The translations under genes were made by a program, and so were the position numbers. The notes under the pieces are model-generated. The model made no database searches and was not told where the DNA came from. It saw only the letters and a list, made by a program, of their open reading frames with translations. A DNA stretch of 64,000 nucleotides from Caprella mutica. Taxonomy: Eukaryota > Arthropoda > Malacostraca > Amphipoda > Caprellidae. How positions within the stretch are numbered: the stretch's first letter is position 1; every line of letters begins with the position of its first letter. Below, one piece after another: positions 26,401-40,239 of this stretch. The stretch covers positions 163,922 to 227,921 of the forward strand of contig CANNZV010001853.1 in assembly GCA_947561585.1 (NCBI GenBank). The letters are read 5' to 3'.

Positions 26401-27462
26401 TCTGCAGCAAAGGATCTATCTGCAGCAAAGGATCTATTTTCAGCAAAGGATATATCTACAGCAAATGATCTATCTTCAGCAAAGGTTCTTTCTACAGCAT
26501 AAGATCTATCGACAGTAAAGGATCTATCTATAATAAGGGATCTATCTTCAGCAAAGGATCAATCTACAGCAAAGGATCAATCTACAGCAAATAATCTATC
26601 AACAGTAAAGGGACTATATACAACAAAGGATCCATCTAAAGTTGAGGATCTATCAACAGCAAAGGATCAATCTATTAAAAAAGATCTATTAACAACAAAA
26701 GTTCTATCTATAGCAAAGAATCTATCTACAGCAGAGAATCTATCTACAGCAAAAGATCTATCTACAGCAAATGATCAATTTACAGCAAAGGATATATCTA
26801 CAGTAAAGGAACTCTATACAGCCAAAGGATCCATTTACAGCAATGGATCTATCTACAGTAAAAGATCTTTTTGCAGCAAAGGATAAATCTACAGCGAAGG
26901 ATCTTTTTAAAGCTAAGGATCGATCTACAGCAAAGGATCCATCTACAGCAAAGGATCCATCTACAGCAAAGGATCTATCTACAGCAAAGGATCTATCTAC
27001 AGCAAAGGATCTATCTACAGTCAAGGATTTATCTACTGCAAAGGATCTCTCTACAGCAAAGGATCAATCTACATTTAAGGATCTATTTTAAGCAATGGAT
27101 TTATCTACAGTAAAGGATCTATCTACAGCAAAGGGATCTATCTTCAGTAAGGGATCTATCTACAGCAAATTATCTGTCTACACCAAAGGATCTTTCTACA
27201 GCGCAGGATCTGTCAACAGCAAAGGATAAATCTATAGCAAAAGATCTATCAACAATAAGGGATCTATCTGCAGCAAAGGATCTATCTACAGCAAAGGATC
27301 TATCTTCAGCAAAGGATCAATCTACAGCAAAGTGATCTATCTACAGAAAGGGATCTATCTACAGCAAAGAATCTATCTACACTGAAGGATCTTTCTACAG
27401 CGAAAGATCTTTCTACAGCAGAGGATCTTTCTACAGCAAAGGATCTATCTACAGCAAAGGAT

Positions 27463-30120
27463 CTATTTTCAGTATGGCATCTATCTACAACAACGGTTTT
27501 ATCTACAATAAAAGATCTATCTACAAAAATGGATCTATCTACAGCGGAGAATCTATCTAAAGCAAAGGATCCATCTACAGCAAAGGATCTATCTACAGTA
27601 AAGGATCTATCTACTGCAAAGGAACTGTCTACAGCAAAGGATCTATCTACAACAAAGAATCTATCTACAGCAAAGGATCAATCTACAGCAAATGATCTAT
27701 CTACAGAAAAGGGACTACATACAGCAAAGGATCCATCTACAGTCAAGGATCTATCAACAGCAAAGGATCAATCTATAGCAAAAGATCTATTTACAACAAA
27801 AGTTCTATCTACAGCAAAAAATCTATCTACAGCAAAGGATATATCTACAGGAAAGGATCTATCTACAGCAAAGGATCTATTTACAGTAAAGGAGCTATCT
27901 ACAGCAAAAGATCTATCAACACTGAGGGATCTATCTGCAGCAAAGGATCTATCTACAGCAAAGGATCTATTTTCAGCAAAGGATCTTTATACAGCATAGG
28001 ATCTATGTACAATAATGGATCTATCTACTGCATAGGATACATATACTGCAAAGAATCTATCTACAGCAAAGAATATATCTTCAGCAAAGAATCTATCAAC
28101 AGAAAAGGATCTATCTACAACAAAGGATCTATCTACAGCAATGGATCAATCTACAGCAAAGGATTTTTCTACAGTAAAAGAACTATCTACAGCAAAGGAT
28201 CCATCTACAGAAAGGATTTATCTACAGCAAAGGATCCATCTACAGCAAAGGATCTATCTCAGCAAAGGATCTTTCTACAGAATAGGATCTATCTACAGCA
28301 AAGGATCTATCCACAATATGTGATCTATTCACAGCAAAAGATCTATCTACAGCAAAGGATCTATCTACAGCAAATGATCAATCTATAGCAAAGGATATAT
28401 CTACAGTAAAGGAACTCTATACAGCCATAGGTTCCATTTACAGCAAAGGATCTATCTACAACAAGGGATCTATCTACAGCAAAGGATCCATTTATAGCAG
28501 AGAATCTTTCTACAGCAAAAGATCTACTACAGCAAAGGATCTATCTTCAGCAAAGGATCTATTTACAGCAAAGGATCTATCCAAAGCAAAGGACCTATCT
28601 ACAGCAAAGGATCTATCTATAGTCAAGGATTTATCTACTGCAAAGGATCTCTCTACAACAAAGGATCTATCTACAGTCAAGGATTTATCTACTGCAAAGG
28701 ATCTCTCTACAGCAAAGGATCAATCTACATTTAAGGATCTATCTTAAGCAAAGGTTTTATCTACAGCAAAGGATCTATCTACAGCAAAGTGATCTATCTT
28801 CAGTAAAGGATCTATCTACAACAAATTATCTGTCCACACCAAAGGATCTTTCTACAGCGCAGGATCTGTCAACAGCAAAGGATCAATCTATAGCAAAAGA
28901 TCTATTTACAACAAAAGTTCTATTTACAGCAAAGGATCTATCTACAGCAAAGGATCTATCTTCAGCAAAAGATCTATCTACAGCAAAGTGATCAATCTAC
29001 AGTAAGGGATCTATCTACAGCAAAGAATCTATCTATACTATAGGATCTTTCAAAAGCGAAAGATCTTTCTACAGCAGAGGATCTTTCTACAGCAAAGGAT
29101 CTATCTACAGCAAAAGATCTATTTACAGTATGGGATCTATCTACAACAACGGTTTTATCTACAATAAAAGATCTATCTACAGAAAAGGATCTATCTACAG
29201 AAAAGGATCTATCTACAGCGAGGAATCTATCTAAAGCAAAGGATCCATCTACAGCAAATAATCTATCTACAGCAAATGATCTATCTTCAGCAAAGGATCA
29301 ATCTACAGCAAAGGATCAATCTACAGCAAATTATCTATCTACAGTAAAGGGACTATATACAGCAAAGGATCTATCTACAGCAAAGGATCTATCTAAAACA
29401 AAGGATCTATCAACAGTAAAGGATCTATTTACAACAAAGGATCTATCTACAACAACCGATTCATCTACAGCAAAGGATCTATCTACAGCAAAGGATCCAT
29501 CTACAGCAACGGATCTATCTACAGTAAAGGATATATCTACTGCAAAGGATCTGTCTTCAGCAAAGGATCTATCTACAACAAAGAAACTATTCACAACAAA
29601 GAATCCATGTTCAGCAAATAATCTATCTACAGCAAATGATCTATCTACAGCAAAGGATCAATCTACAGCAAAGGATCAATCTACAGCAAATAATCTATCA
29701 ACAGTAAAGGGACTGTATACAACAAAGGATCCATCTAAAGTTGAGGATCTATCAACAGCAAAGGATCAATCTATTACAAAAGATCTATTAACAACAAAAG
29801 TTCTATCTATAGCAAAGAATCTATCTACAGCAGAGAATCTATCTACAGGAAAGGATCTATCTACAGCAAAGGATCTATTTACAGTAAAGGAGCTATCTAC
29901 AGCAAGAGATCTATCAATAATGAAGGATCTATCTTCAGCAAAGGATCTATCTAAATCAAAGGATCTATCCTCAGCAAAGTATCTTAATACAGCATAGGAT
30001 CTATGTACAGTAATGGATCTATCTACTGCATAGGATACATCTACTGCAAAGAATCTATCTACAGCAAAGAATCTATCTTCAGCAAAGAATCTATCTACAG
30101 CAAAGGATCTATTTACAGCA
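27463..30120. repeat. 18-bp minisatellite segment between large duplications
   Basis: Satellite only. It contains a fifth 1656-type block, then monomers resembling 14400-15170 (GTTCAGCAAATAATC, ACAACAACCGATT, AAGTTGAGGATC variants). No gene is seen. Confidence 0.92.
27549..29222. repeat. 1656-bp type higher-order repeat, copy 5 (one extra monomer)
   Basis: Same order of landmarks as the other copies (GTACAATAATGG, the CTATCTCAGC short monomer, CACAATATGTGATC). It is 1674 bp long because of an extra 18-bp AGAAAAGGATCTATCTAC unit near 29190. It shows more substitutions than copies 1 to 4. Confidence 0.8.
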
Positions 30121-33100
30121 AAGGATCTATCTACAGCAAAGTGATCTATCTTCAGTAAGGGATCTATCTACAGCAAAGAATCTGTCTTCACCAAAGGATC
30201 TTTCTACAACGCAGGATCTGTCAACAGCAAACGATCAATCTATAGCAAAAGATCTATTTACAACAAAAGTTCAATCTACAGCAAAAAATCAATCTACAGC
30301 AAAGGATCTATCTACAGCAAAGGATCTATCTACAGCAAAGGATCTATCTACAGGAAAGGATCTATCTAAAGCAAAGGATCTATTAACAATAAAGGAGCTA
30401 TCTACAGCAAAAGATCTATCAACAATTAGGGATCTATCTGCAGCAAAGAATCTATCTACAGCAAAGGATCTATCTTCAGCAAAGGATCTATCTACAGCAA
30501 AGTGATATATCTACAGTGTGGGATCGATCTACAGCGAATGATCCATCTACAGCAAAGTTTTCTATCTACAGCAGAGGATCTATCTACAGCAAAGGATCTA
30601 TTTACAGCAGAAGATCTTACTACAGCAGAGGATCTTTCTACGGCAAATGATCTATCTACAGCAAAGGATCTATTTACAGAATGGGATCTATCTACAGCAA
30701 ATGTTTTATCTACAATAAAAGATCTATCTACAGAAAAGGATCTATTTACAGAAAAGGATCTATCTACAGTAAAGGATTTATCTACAGCAAATTATCTATC
30801 TACAACGAACGATTTATCTACAGCAAAGGATCTATCTACATATAAGGATCCATCTACACTCTACAGCAAAGGATCTATCTACAGTAAAGGATCTATCTAC
30901 AGCAAAGGACCTATCTACAGTAAAGGATCTATCTACCTCATATGATCAATCCACAGCAAGGGATCTATCTACAGCAAAGGATCTATTTACAGTAAAGGAG
31001 CTATCTACAGCAAAAGATCTATCTACAATAAGGGATCTATCTTCAGCAAAAGATATATCTACAGCAAATGATCTGTCTACACCAAAGGATCTTTCTACAG
31101 CTCAGGATCTGTCAACAGCAAAGGATAAATCTATAGCAAAAGATCTATTTACAACAAAAGTTCTATTTACAGCAATGGATCTATCTACAGCAAAGGATCT
31201 ATTTACAGTAAAGGATCTATCTTCAGCAAAGGATCTATCTACAGCAAAGTGATCTATCTACAGTAAGGGATCTATCTACAGCAAAGAATCTATCTACTCT
31301 ATAGGATCTTTCTACAGCGAAAGATCTTTCTACAGCAGAGGATCTTTCTAAAGCAAAGGATCTATCTACAGCAAAGGATCTATTTACAGTATGGGATCTA
31401 TCTACAACAACGGTTTTATCTTCAATAAAAGATCTATCTACACAAAAGGATCTATCCACAGCGAAGAATCTATTTAAAGCAAAGGATCCATCTACAGCGA
31501 AGGATCTATCTACAGTGAAGGATCTATCTACTGCAGAGGAACTGTCTACAGCAAAGGATCTATCTACAACAAAGAATCTATTTACAGCAAAGGATCAATC
31601 TACAGCAAATGATCTATCTACAGCAAAGGGACTACATACAGCAAAGGATCTATCTACAGTTAAGGATCTATCAACAGCAAAGGATCAATCTATAGCAAAA
31701 GATCTATTTACAACAAAAGTTCTATCTACAGCAAAAAATCTATCTACAGCAAAGGATCTATCTACAGGAAAGGATCTATCTACAGCAAAGGATCTATTTA
31801 CAGTAAAAGAGCTATCTACAGCAAAAGATCTATCAACACTAAGGGATCCATCTGCAGCAAAAGATCTATCTGCAGCAAAGGATCTATTTTCAGCAAAGGA
31901 TATATCTACAGCAAATGATCTATCTTCAGCAAAGGTTCTTTCTACAGCATAAGATCTATCGACAGTAAAGGATCTATCTACAATAAGGGATCTATCTTCA
32001 GCAAAGGATATATCTACAGCAAATGATCTATCTTCAGCAAAGGTTCTTTCTACAGCATAAGATCTATCGACAGTAAAGGATCTATCTACAATAAGTGATC
32101 TATCAACATCAAAGGATCTATCTACAGCAAAAGATCTATCTACAGCAAATGATCAATTTACAGCAAAGGATATATCTACAGTAAAGGAACTCTATACAGC
32201 CAAAGGATCCATTTACAACAATGGATCTATCTACAGTAAAAGATCTTTTTGCAGCAAAGGATAAATCTACAGCAAAGGATCTTTTTACAGCTAAGGATCG
32301 ATCTACAGCAAAGGATCCATCTACAGCAAAGGATCCATCTACAGCAAAGGATCTATCTACAGTCAAGGATTTATCTACTGCAAAGGATCTCTCTACAGCA
32401 AAGGATCTATCTACAGCAAAGGATCTATTTACAGCGAAGGATCTATCTACAACAAAAGATCTATCTACAGCAAAGAATCTATCTACAGCAAAGGATCTAT
32501 CTACAGCAAAGGATCTATCTACAGTCAAGGATTTATCTACTGCAAAGGATCTCTCTACAGCAAAGGATCAATCTACATTTAAGGATCTATCTTAAGCAAA
32601 GGATTTATCTACAGCAAAGGATCTATCTACAGCAAAGTGATCTATCTTCAGTAAGGGATCTATCTACAGCAAATTATCTGTCTACCCCAAAGGATCTTTC
32701 TACAGCGCAGGATCTGTCAACAGCAAAGGATAAATCTATAGCAAAAGATCTATTTACAACAAAAGTTCTATCTACAGCAAAGGATCTATCTACAGCAAAG
32801 GATCTATTTACAGTAAAGAAGCTATCTACAGCAAAAGATCTATCAACAATAAGGGATCTATCTGCAGCAAAGGATCTATCTTCAGCAAAGGATCTATCTA
32901 CAGCAAAGTGATCTATCTACAGAAAGGGATCTATTTACAGCAAAGAATCTATCTACACTGAAGGATCTTTCTACAGCGAAAGATCTTTCTACAGCAGAGG
33001 ATCTTTCTACAGCAAAGGATCTATCTACAGCAAAGGATCTATTTACAGTATGGCATCTATCTACAACAACGGTTTTATCTACAATAAAAGATCTATATAC

Positions 33101-33227
33101 AAAAAAGGATCTATCAACAGCGAAGAATCTATCTAAAGCAAAGGATCCATCTACAGCAAAGGATCTATCTATAGTGAAGGATCTATCTACTGCAAAGGAA
33201 CTGTCTACAGCAAAGGATCTATCTACA
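30121..33227. repeat. 3107-bp higher-order repeat (3740-bp period), copy 1
   Basis: This segment matches 33861-36967 at a constant offset of 3740 bp. Matched landmarks include CAGTGTGGGATCG near 30514 and 34254, the CTACACTCTACAGC short monomer near 30853 and 34593, and ACCTCATATGATC near 30935 and 34675. A few substitutions distinguish the copies, for example ATGTTTTATC here against CTGTTTTATC in the other copy. Confidence 0.88.
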
Positions 33228-33860
33228 GCAAAGGATCCATCTACAGCAACGGATCTATCTACAGTAAAGGATATATCTACTGCAAAGGATCTGTCTTCAG
33301 CAAAGGATCTATCTACAACAAAGAAACTATTCACAACAAAGAATCCATGTTCAGCAAATAATCTATCTACAGCAAATGATCTATCTACAGCAAAGGATCA
33401 ATCTACAGCAAAGGATCAATCTACAGCAAATAATCTATCAACAGTAAAGGGACTATATACAACAAAGGATCCATCTAAAGTTGAGGATCTATCAACAGCA
33501 AAGGATCAATCTATTACAAAAGATCTATTAACAACAAAAGTTCTATCTATAGCAAAGAATCTATCTACAACAGAGAATCTATCTACAGGAAAGGATCTAT
33601 CTACAGCAAAGGATCTATTTACAGTAAAGGAGCTATCTACAGCAAGAGATCTATCAATAATGAAGGATCTATCTTCAGCAAAGGATCTATCTAAATCAAA
33701 GGATCTATCCTCAGCAAAGTATCTTAATACAGCATAGGATCTATCATAATCAAAGGATCTATCTACAGCAAAGGATCTATCTAAATCCAATGATCTATCT
33801 ACAACAAAAAATCTATTTACAATAGCAGAACTTTATACAGCAAAGGATCTATCTACAGCG
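33228..33860. repeat. 18-bp minisatellite spacer between the 3.1-kb repeats
   Basis: About 630 bp of satellite that is not part of the 3740-bp offset match. It resembles the AAGTTGAGGATC...GATCTATCAATAATGAAGG stretch found near 14900-15100. No gene is seen. Confidence 0.88.
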
Positions 33861-36800
33861 AAGGATCTATCTACAGCAAAGTGATCTATCTTCAGTAAGG
33901 GATCTATCTACAGCAAAGAATCTGTCTTCACCAAAGGATCTTTCTACAACGCAGGATCTGTCAACAGCAAACGATCAATCTATAGCAAAAGATCTATTTA
34001 CAACAAAAGTTCAATCTACAGCAAAAAATCAATCTACAGCAAAGGATCTATCTACAGCAAAGGATCTATCTACAGCAAAGGATCTATCTACAGGAAAGGA
34101 TCTATCTAAAGCAAAGGATCTATTAACAATAAAGGAGCTATCTACAGCAAAAGATCTATCAACAATTAGGGATCTATCTGCAGCAAAGAATCTATCTACA
34201 GCAAAGGATCTATCTTCAGCAAAGGATCTATCTACAGCAAAGTGATATATCTACAGTGTGGGATCGATCTACAGCGAATGATCCATCTACAGCAAAGTTT
34301 TCTATCAACAGCAGAGGATCTATCTACAGCAAAGGATCTATTTACAGCAGAAGATCTTTCTACAGCAGAGGATCTTTCTACGGCAAATGATCTATCTACA
34401 GCAAAGGATCTATTTACAGAATGGGATCTATCTACAGCAACTGTTTTATCTACAATAAAAGATCTATCTACAGAAAAGGATCTATTTACAGAAAAGGATC
34501 TATCTACAGTAAAGGATTTATCTACAGCAAATTATCTATCTACAACGAACGATTTATCTACAGCAAAGGATCTATCTACATATAAGGATCCATCTACACT
34601 CTACAGCAAAGGATCTATCTACAGTAAAGGATCTATCTACAGCAAAGGACCTATCTACAGTAAAGGATCTATCTACCTCATATGATCAATCCACAGCAAG
34701 GGATCTATCTACAGCAAAGGATCTATTTACAGTAAAGGAGCTATCTACAGCAAAAGATCTATCTACAATAAGGGATCTATCTTCAGCAAAAGATATATCT
34801 ACAGCAAATGATCTGTCTACACCAAAGGATCTTTCTACAGCTCAGGATCTGTCAACAGCAAAGGATAAATCTATAGCAAAAGATCTATTTACAACAAAAG
34901 TTCTATTTACAGCAATGGATCTATCTACAGCAAAGGATCTATTTACAGTAAAGGATCTATCTTCAGCAAAGGATCTATCTACAGCAAAGTGATCTATCTA
35001 CAGTAAGGGATCTATCTACAGCAAAGAATCTATCTACTCTATAGGATCTTTCTACAGCGAAAGATCTTTCTACAGCAGAGGATCTTTCTAAAGCAAAGGA
35101 TCTATCTACAGCAAAGGATCTATTTACAGTATGGGATCTATCTACAACAACGGTTTTATCTTCAATAAAAGATCTATCTACACAAAAGGATCTATCCACA
35201 GCGAAGAATCTATTTAAAGCAAAGGATCCATCTACAGCAAAGGATCTATCTACAGTGAAGGATCTATCTACTGCAGAGGAACTGTCTACAGCAAAGGATC
35301 TATCTACAACAGAGAATCTATTTACAGCAAAGGATCAATCTACAGCAAATGATCTATCTACAGCAAAGGGACTACATACAGCAAAGGATCTATCTACAGT
35401 TAAGGATCTATCAACAGCAAAGGATCAATCTATAGCAAAAGATCTATTTACAACAAAAGTTCTATCTACAGCAAAAAATCTATCTACAGCAAAGGATCTA
35501 TCTACAGGAAAGGATCTATCTACAGCAAAGGATCTATTTACAGTAAAAGAGCTATCTACAGCAAAAGATCTATCAACACTAAGGGATCCATCTGCAGCAA
35601 AAGATCTATCTGCAGCAAAGGATCTATTTTCAGCAAAGGATATATCTACAGCAAATGATCTATCTTCAGCAAAGGTTCTTTCTACAGCATAAGATCTATC
35701 GACAGTAAAGGATCTATCTACAATAAGGGATCTATCTTCAGCAAAGGATATATCTACAGCAAATGATCTATCTTCAGCAAAGGTTCTTTCTACAGCATAA
35801 GATCTATCGACAGTAAAGGATCTATCTACAATAAGTGATCTATCAACATCAAAGGATCTATCTACAGCAAATGATCTATCTACAGCAAATGATCAATTTA
35901 CAGCAAAGGATATATCTACAGTAAAGGAACTCTATACAGCCAAAGGATCCATTTACAACAATGGATCTATCTACAGTAAAAGATCTTTTTGCAGCAAAGG
36001 ATAAATCTACAGCAAAGGATCTTTTTACAGCTAAGGATCGATCTACAGCAAAGGATCCATCTACAGCAAAGGATCCATCTACAGCAAAGGATCTATCTAC
36101 AGTCAAGGATTTATCTACTGCAAAGGATCTCTCTACAGCAAAGGATCTATCTACAGCAAAGGATCTATTTACAGCGAAGGATCTATCTACAACAAAAGAT
36201 CTATCTACAGCAAAGAATCTATCTACAGCAAAGGATCTATCTACAGCAAAGGATCTATCTACAGTCAAGGATTTATCTACTGCAAAGGATCTCTCTACAG
36301 CAAAGGATCAATCTACATTTAAGGATCTATCTTAAGCAAAGGATTTATCTACAGCAAAGGATCTATCTACAGCAAAGTGATCTATCTTCAGTAAGGGATC
36401 TATCTACAGCAAATTATCTGTCTACCCCAAAGGATCTTTCTACAGCGCAGGATCTGTCAACAGCAAAGGATAAATCTATAGCAAAAGATCTATTTACAAC
36501 AAAAGTTCTATCTACAGCAAAGGATCTATCTACAGCAAAGGATCTATTTACAGTAAAGAAGCTATCTACAGCGAAAGATCTATCAACAATAAGGGATCTA
36601 TCTGCAGCAAAGGATCTATCTTCAGCAAAGGATCTATCTACAGCAAAGTGATCTATCTACAGAAAGGGATCTATTTACAGCAAAGAATCTATCTACACTG
36701 AAGGATCTTTCTACAGCGAAAGATCTTTCTACAGCAGAGGATCTTTCTACAGCAAAGGATCTATCTACAGCAAAGGATCTATTTACAGTATGGCATCTAT

Positions 36801-36967
36801 CTACAACAACGGTTTTATCTACAATAAAAGATCTATATACAAAAAAGGATCTATCAACAGCGAAGAATCTATCTAAAGCAAAGGATCCATCTACAGCAAA
36901 GGATCTATCTATAGTGAAGGATCTATCTACTGCAAAGGAACTGTCTACAGCAAAGGATCTATCTACA
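33861..36967. repeat. 3107-bp higher-order repeat (3740-bp period), copy 2
   Basis: Second copy of 30121-33227. The match stops at 36968, where this copy continues into a 1656-type block and the first copy continues into a different satellite subtype. The abrupt switch marks a recombination or duplication breakpoint. Confidence 0.88.
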
Positions 36968-38520
36968 ACAAAGAATCTATCTACAGCAAAGGATCAATCT
37001 ACAGCAAATGATCTATCTACAGTAAAGGGACTACATACAGCAAAGGATCCATCTACAGTCAAGGATCTATCAACAGCAAAGGATCAATCTATAGCAAAAG
37101 ATCTATTTACAACAAAAGTTCTATCTACAGCAAAAAATCTATCTACAGCAAAAGATCTATCTACAGGAATGGATCTATCTACAGCAAAGGATCTATTTAC
37201 AGTAAAGGAGCTATCTACAGCAAAAGATCTATCAACACTGAGGGATCTATCTGCAGCAAAAGATCTATCTACAGCAAAGGATCTATTTTCAGCAAAGGAT
37301 CTTTATACAGCATAGGATCTATGTACAATAATGGATCTATCTACTGCATAGGATACATATACTGCAAAGAATCTATCTACAGCAAAGAATCTATCTTCAG
37401 CAAAGAATCTATCAACAGAAAAGGATCTATCTACAACAAAGGATCTATCTACAGCAATGGATCAATCTACAGCAAAGGATTTTTCTACAGTAAAAGAATT
37501 ATCTACAGCAAAGGATCCATCTACAGAAAGGATTTATCTACAGCAAAGGATCCATCTACAGCAAAGGATCTATCTCAGCAAAGGATCTTTCTACAGAATA
37601 GGATCTATCTACAGCAAAGGATCTATCCACAATATGTGATCTATTCACAGCAAAAGATCTATCTACAGCAAAGGATCTATCTACAGCAAATGATCAATCT
37701 ATAGCAAAGGATATATCTACAGTAAAGGAACTCTATACAGCCATAGGATCCATTTACAGCAAAGGATCTATCTACAACAAAGGATCTATCTACAGCAAAG
37801 GATCTATTTATAGCAGAGAATCTTTCTACAGCAAAAGATCTACTACAGCAAAGGATCTATCTTCAGCAAAGGATCTATTTACAGCAAAGGATCTATCCAA
37901 AGCAAAGGACCTATCTACAGCAAAGGATCTATCTACAGTCAAGGATTTATCTACTGCAAAGGATCTCTCTACAACAAAGGATCTATCTACAGTCAAGGAT
38001 TTATCTACTGCAAAGGATCTCTCTACAGCAAAGGATCAATCTACATTTAAGGATCTATCTTAAGCTAAGGTTTTATATACAGCAAAGGATCTATCTACAG
38101 CAAAGTGATCTATCTTCAGTAAAGGATCTATCTACAACAAATTATCTGTCCACACCAAAGGATCTTTCTACAGCGCAGGATCTGTCAACAGCAAAGGATC
38201 AATCTATAGCAAAAGATCTATTTACAACAAAAGTTCTATTTACAGCAAAGGATCTATCTACAGCAAAGGATCTATCTTCAGCAAAAGATCTATCTACAGC
38301 AAAGTGATCTATCTACAGTAAGGGATCGATCTACAGCAAAGAATCTATCTACACTATAGGATCTTTCTACAGCGAAAGATCTTTCTACAGCAGAGGATCT
38401 TTCTACAGCAAAGGATCTATCTACAGCAAAGGATCTATTTACAGTATGGGATCTATCTACAACAACGGTTTTATCTACAATAAAGGATCTATCTACAGAA
38501 AAGGATCTATCTACAGCGAG
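36865..38520. repeat. 1656-bp higher-order repeat, copy 6
   Basis: Runs from the GCGAAGAATC landmark near 36860 to the GCGAGGAATC landmark near 38516, again 1656 bp. It holds the same ordered variants as copies 1 to 4. Confidence 0.83.
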
Positions 38521-40239
38521 GAATCTATCTAAAGCAAAGGATCCATCTACAGCAAAGGATCTATCTACAGTAAAGGATCTATCTACTGCAAAGGAACTGT
38601 CTACAGCAAAGGATTCATCTACAACAAAGAATCTATCTACAGCAAAGAATCTATGTTCAGCAAATAATCTATCTACAGCAAATGATCTATCTTCAGAAAA
38701 TGATCAATCTGCAGCAAAGGATCAATCTACAGCAAATAATCTATCTACAGTAAAGGGACTATATACAGCAAAGGATCTATCTACAGCAAAGGATCTATCT
38801 ACAACAAAGAATCTATCTACAGTAAAGGATCTATTTACAACAAAGGATCTATCTACAACAACCGATTTATCTACAGCAAAGGATCTATGTACAGCAAAGG
38901 ATCCATCTACAGCAACGGATCTATCTACAGTTAAGGATATATCTACTGCAAAGGATCTGTCTTCAGCAAAGGATCTATCTACAACAAAGAAACTATTCAC
39001 AACAAAGAATCCATGTTCAGCAAATAATCTATCTACAGCAAATGATCTATCTACAGCAAAGGATCAATCTACAGCAAAGGATCAATCTACAGCAAATAAT
39101 CTATCTACAGTACAGGGACTATATACAACAAAGGATCCATCTAAAGTTGAGGATCTATCAACAGCAAAGGATCAATCTATTACAAAAGATCTATTAACAA
39201 CAAAAGTTCTATCTATAGCAAAGAATCTATCTACAGCAGAGAATCTATCTACAGGAAAGGATCTATCTACATCAAAGGATCTATTTACAGTAAAGGAGCT
39301 ATCTACAGCAAGAGATCTATCAATAATGAAGGATCTATCTTCAGCAAAGGATCTATCTACATCAAAGGATCTATCCTCAGCAAAGTATCTTAATACAGCA
39401 TAGGATCTATGTACAGTAATGGATCTATCTACTGCATAGGATACATCTACTGCAAAGAATCTATCTACAGCAAAGAATCTATCTTCAGCAAAGAATCTAT
39501 CTACAGCAAAGGATCTATTTACAGCAAAGGATCTGTTCTACAGCAAAGAATCTATCTACAGCAAAGGATGTATCTACAGTCAAGGATTTATCTACTGCAA
39601 AGGATCTCTCAACAGCATAGGATCAATCTAAAGTTAAGGATCTACCTTAAGCAAGGGATCTATCAACAGCAAAGGATCTATCTAAAGCCAATGATCAATC
39701 TATAGCAAAGGATATATCTACAGTAAAGGAACTCAATACAGCCATAGGATATATTTACAGCAAAGGATCTATCTACAACAAAGGATCTATCTACAGCAAA
39801 GGATCTATCTACAGCAAAGGATCTATCTACAACAAAGGATCTATCTACAATAAAGGATCTATCTACAACAAAGGATCTATCTACAACAACCGATTTATCT
39901 ACAGCAAAGGATCTATCTACAGCAAAGGATCCATCTACAGCAAAGGATCTATCTACAGTTAAGGATCTATCTACTGCAAAGGATCTGTCTTCAGCAAAGG
40001 ATCTATCTACAACATAGAAACTATTTACAACAAAGAATCCATGTTCAGCAAATAATCTATCTACAGCAAATGATCTATCTACAGCAAAGGATCAATCTAC
40101 AGCAAAGGATCAATCTACAGCAAATAATCTATCTACAGTAATGGGACTATATACAACAAAGGATCCATCTAAAGTTGAGGATCTATCAACAGCAGAAGAT
40201 CAATCTATAACAAAAGATCTATTTATAACAAAAGTTCTA
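38521..40239. repeat. 18-bp minisatellite segment
   Basis: Satellite only, with the GTTCAGCAAATAATC, ACAACAACCGATT and AAGTTGAGGATC variant series present twice (about 38650-39200 and 39880-40200). No gene is seen. Confidence 0.9.

Larger units (their letters stand above)
18282..27462. repeat. 9181-bp higher-order satellite block, copy 2
   Basis: Direct tandem copy of 9101-18281. The match ends at about 27466, where this copy goes on into TTTCAGTATGGC while copy 1 goes into the start of copy 2. It includes its own pair of 1656-bp repeats. Near-identity over 9 kb of a fast-evolving satellite implies a very recent duplication or an assembly artefact. Confidence 0.93.
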
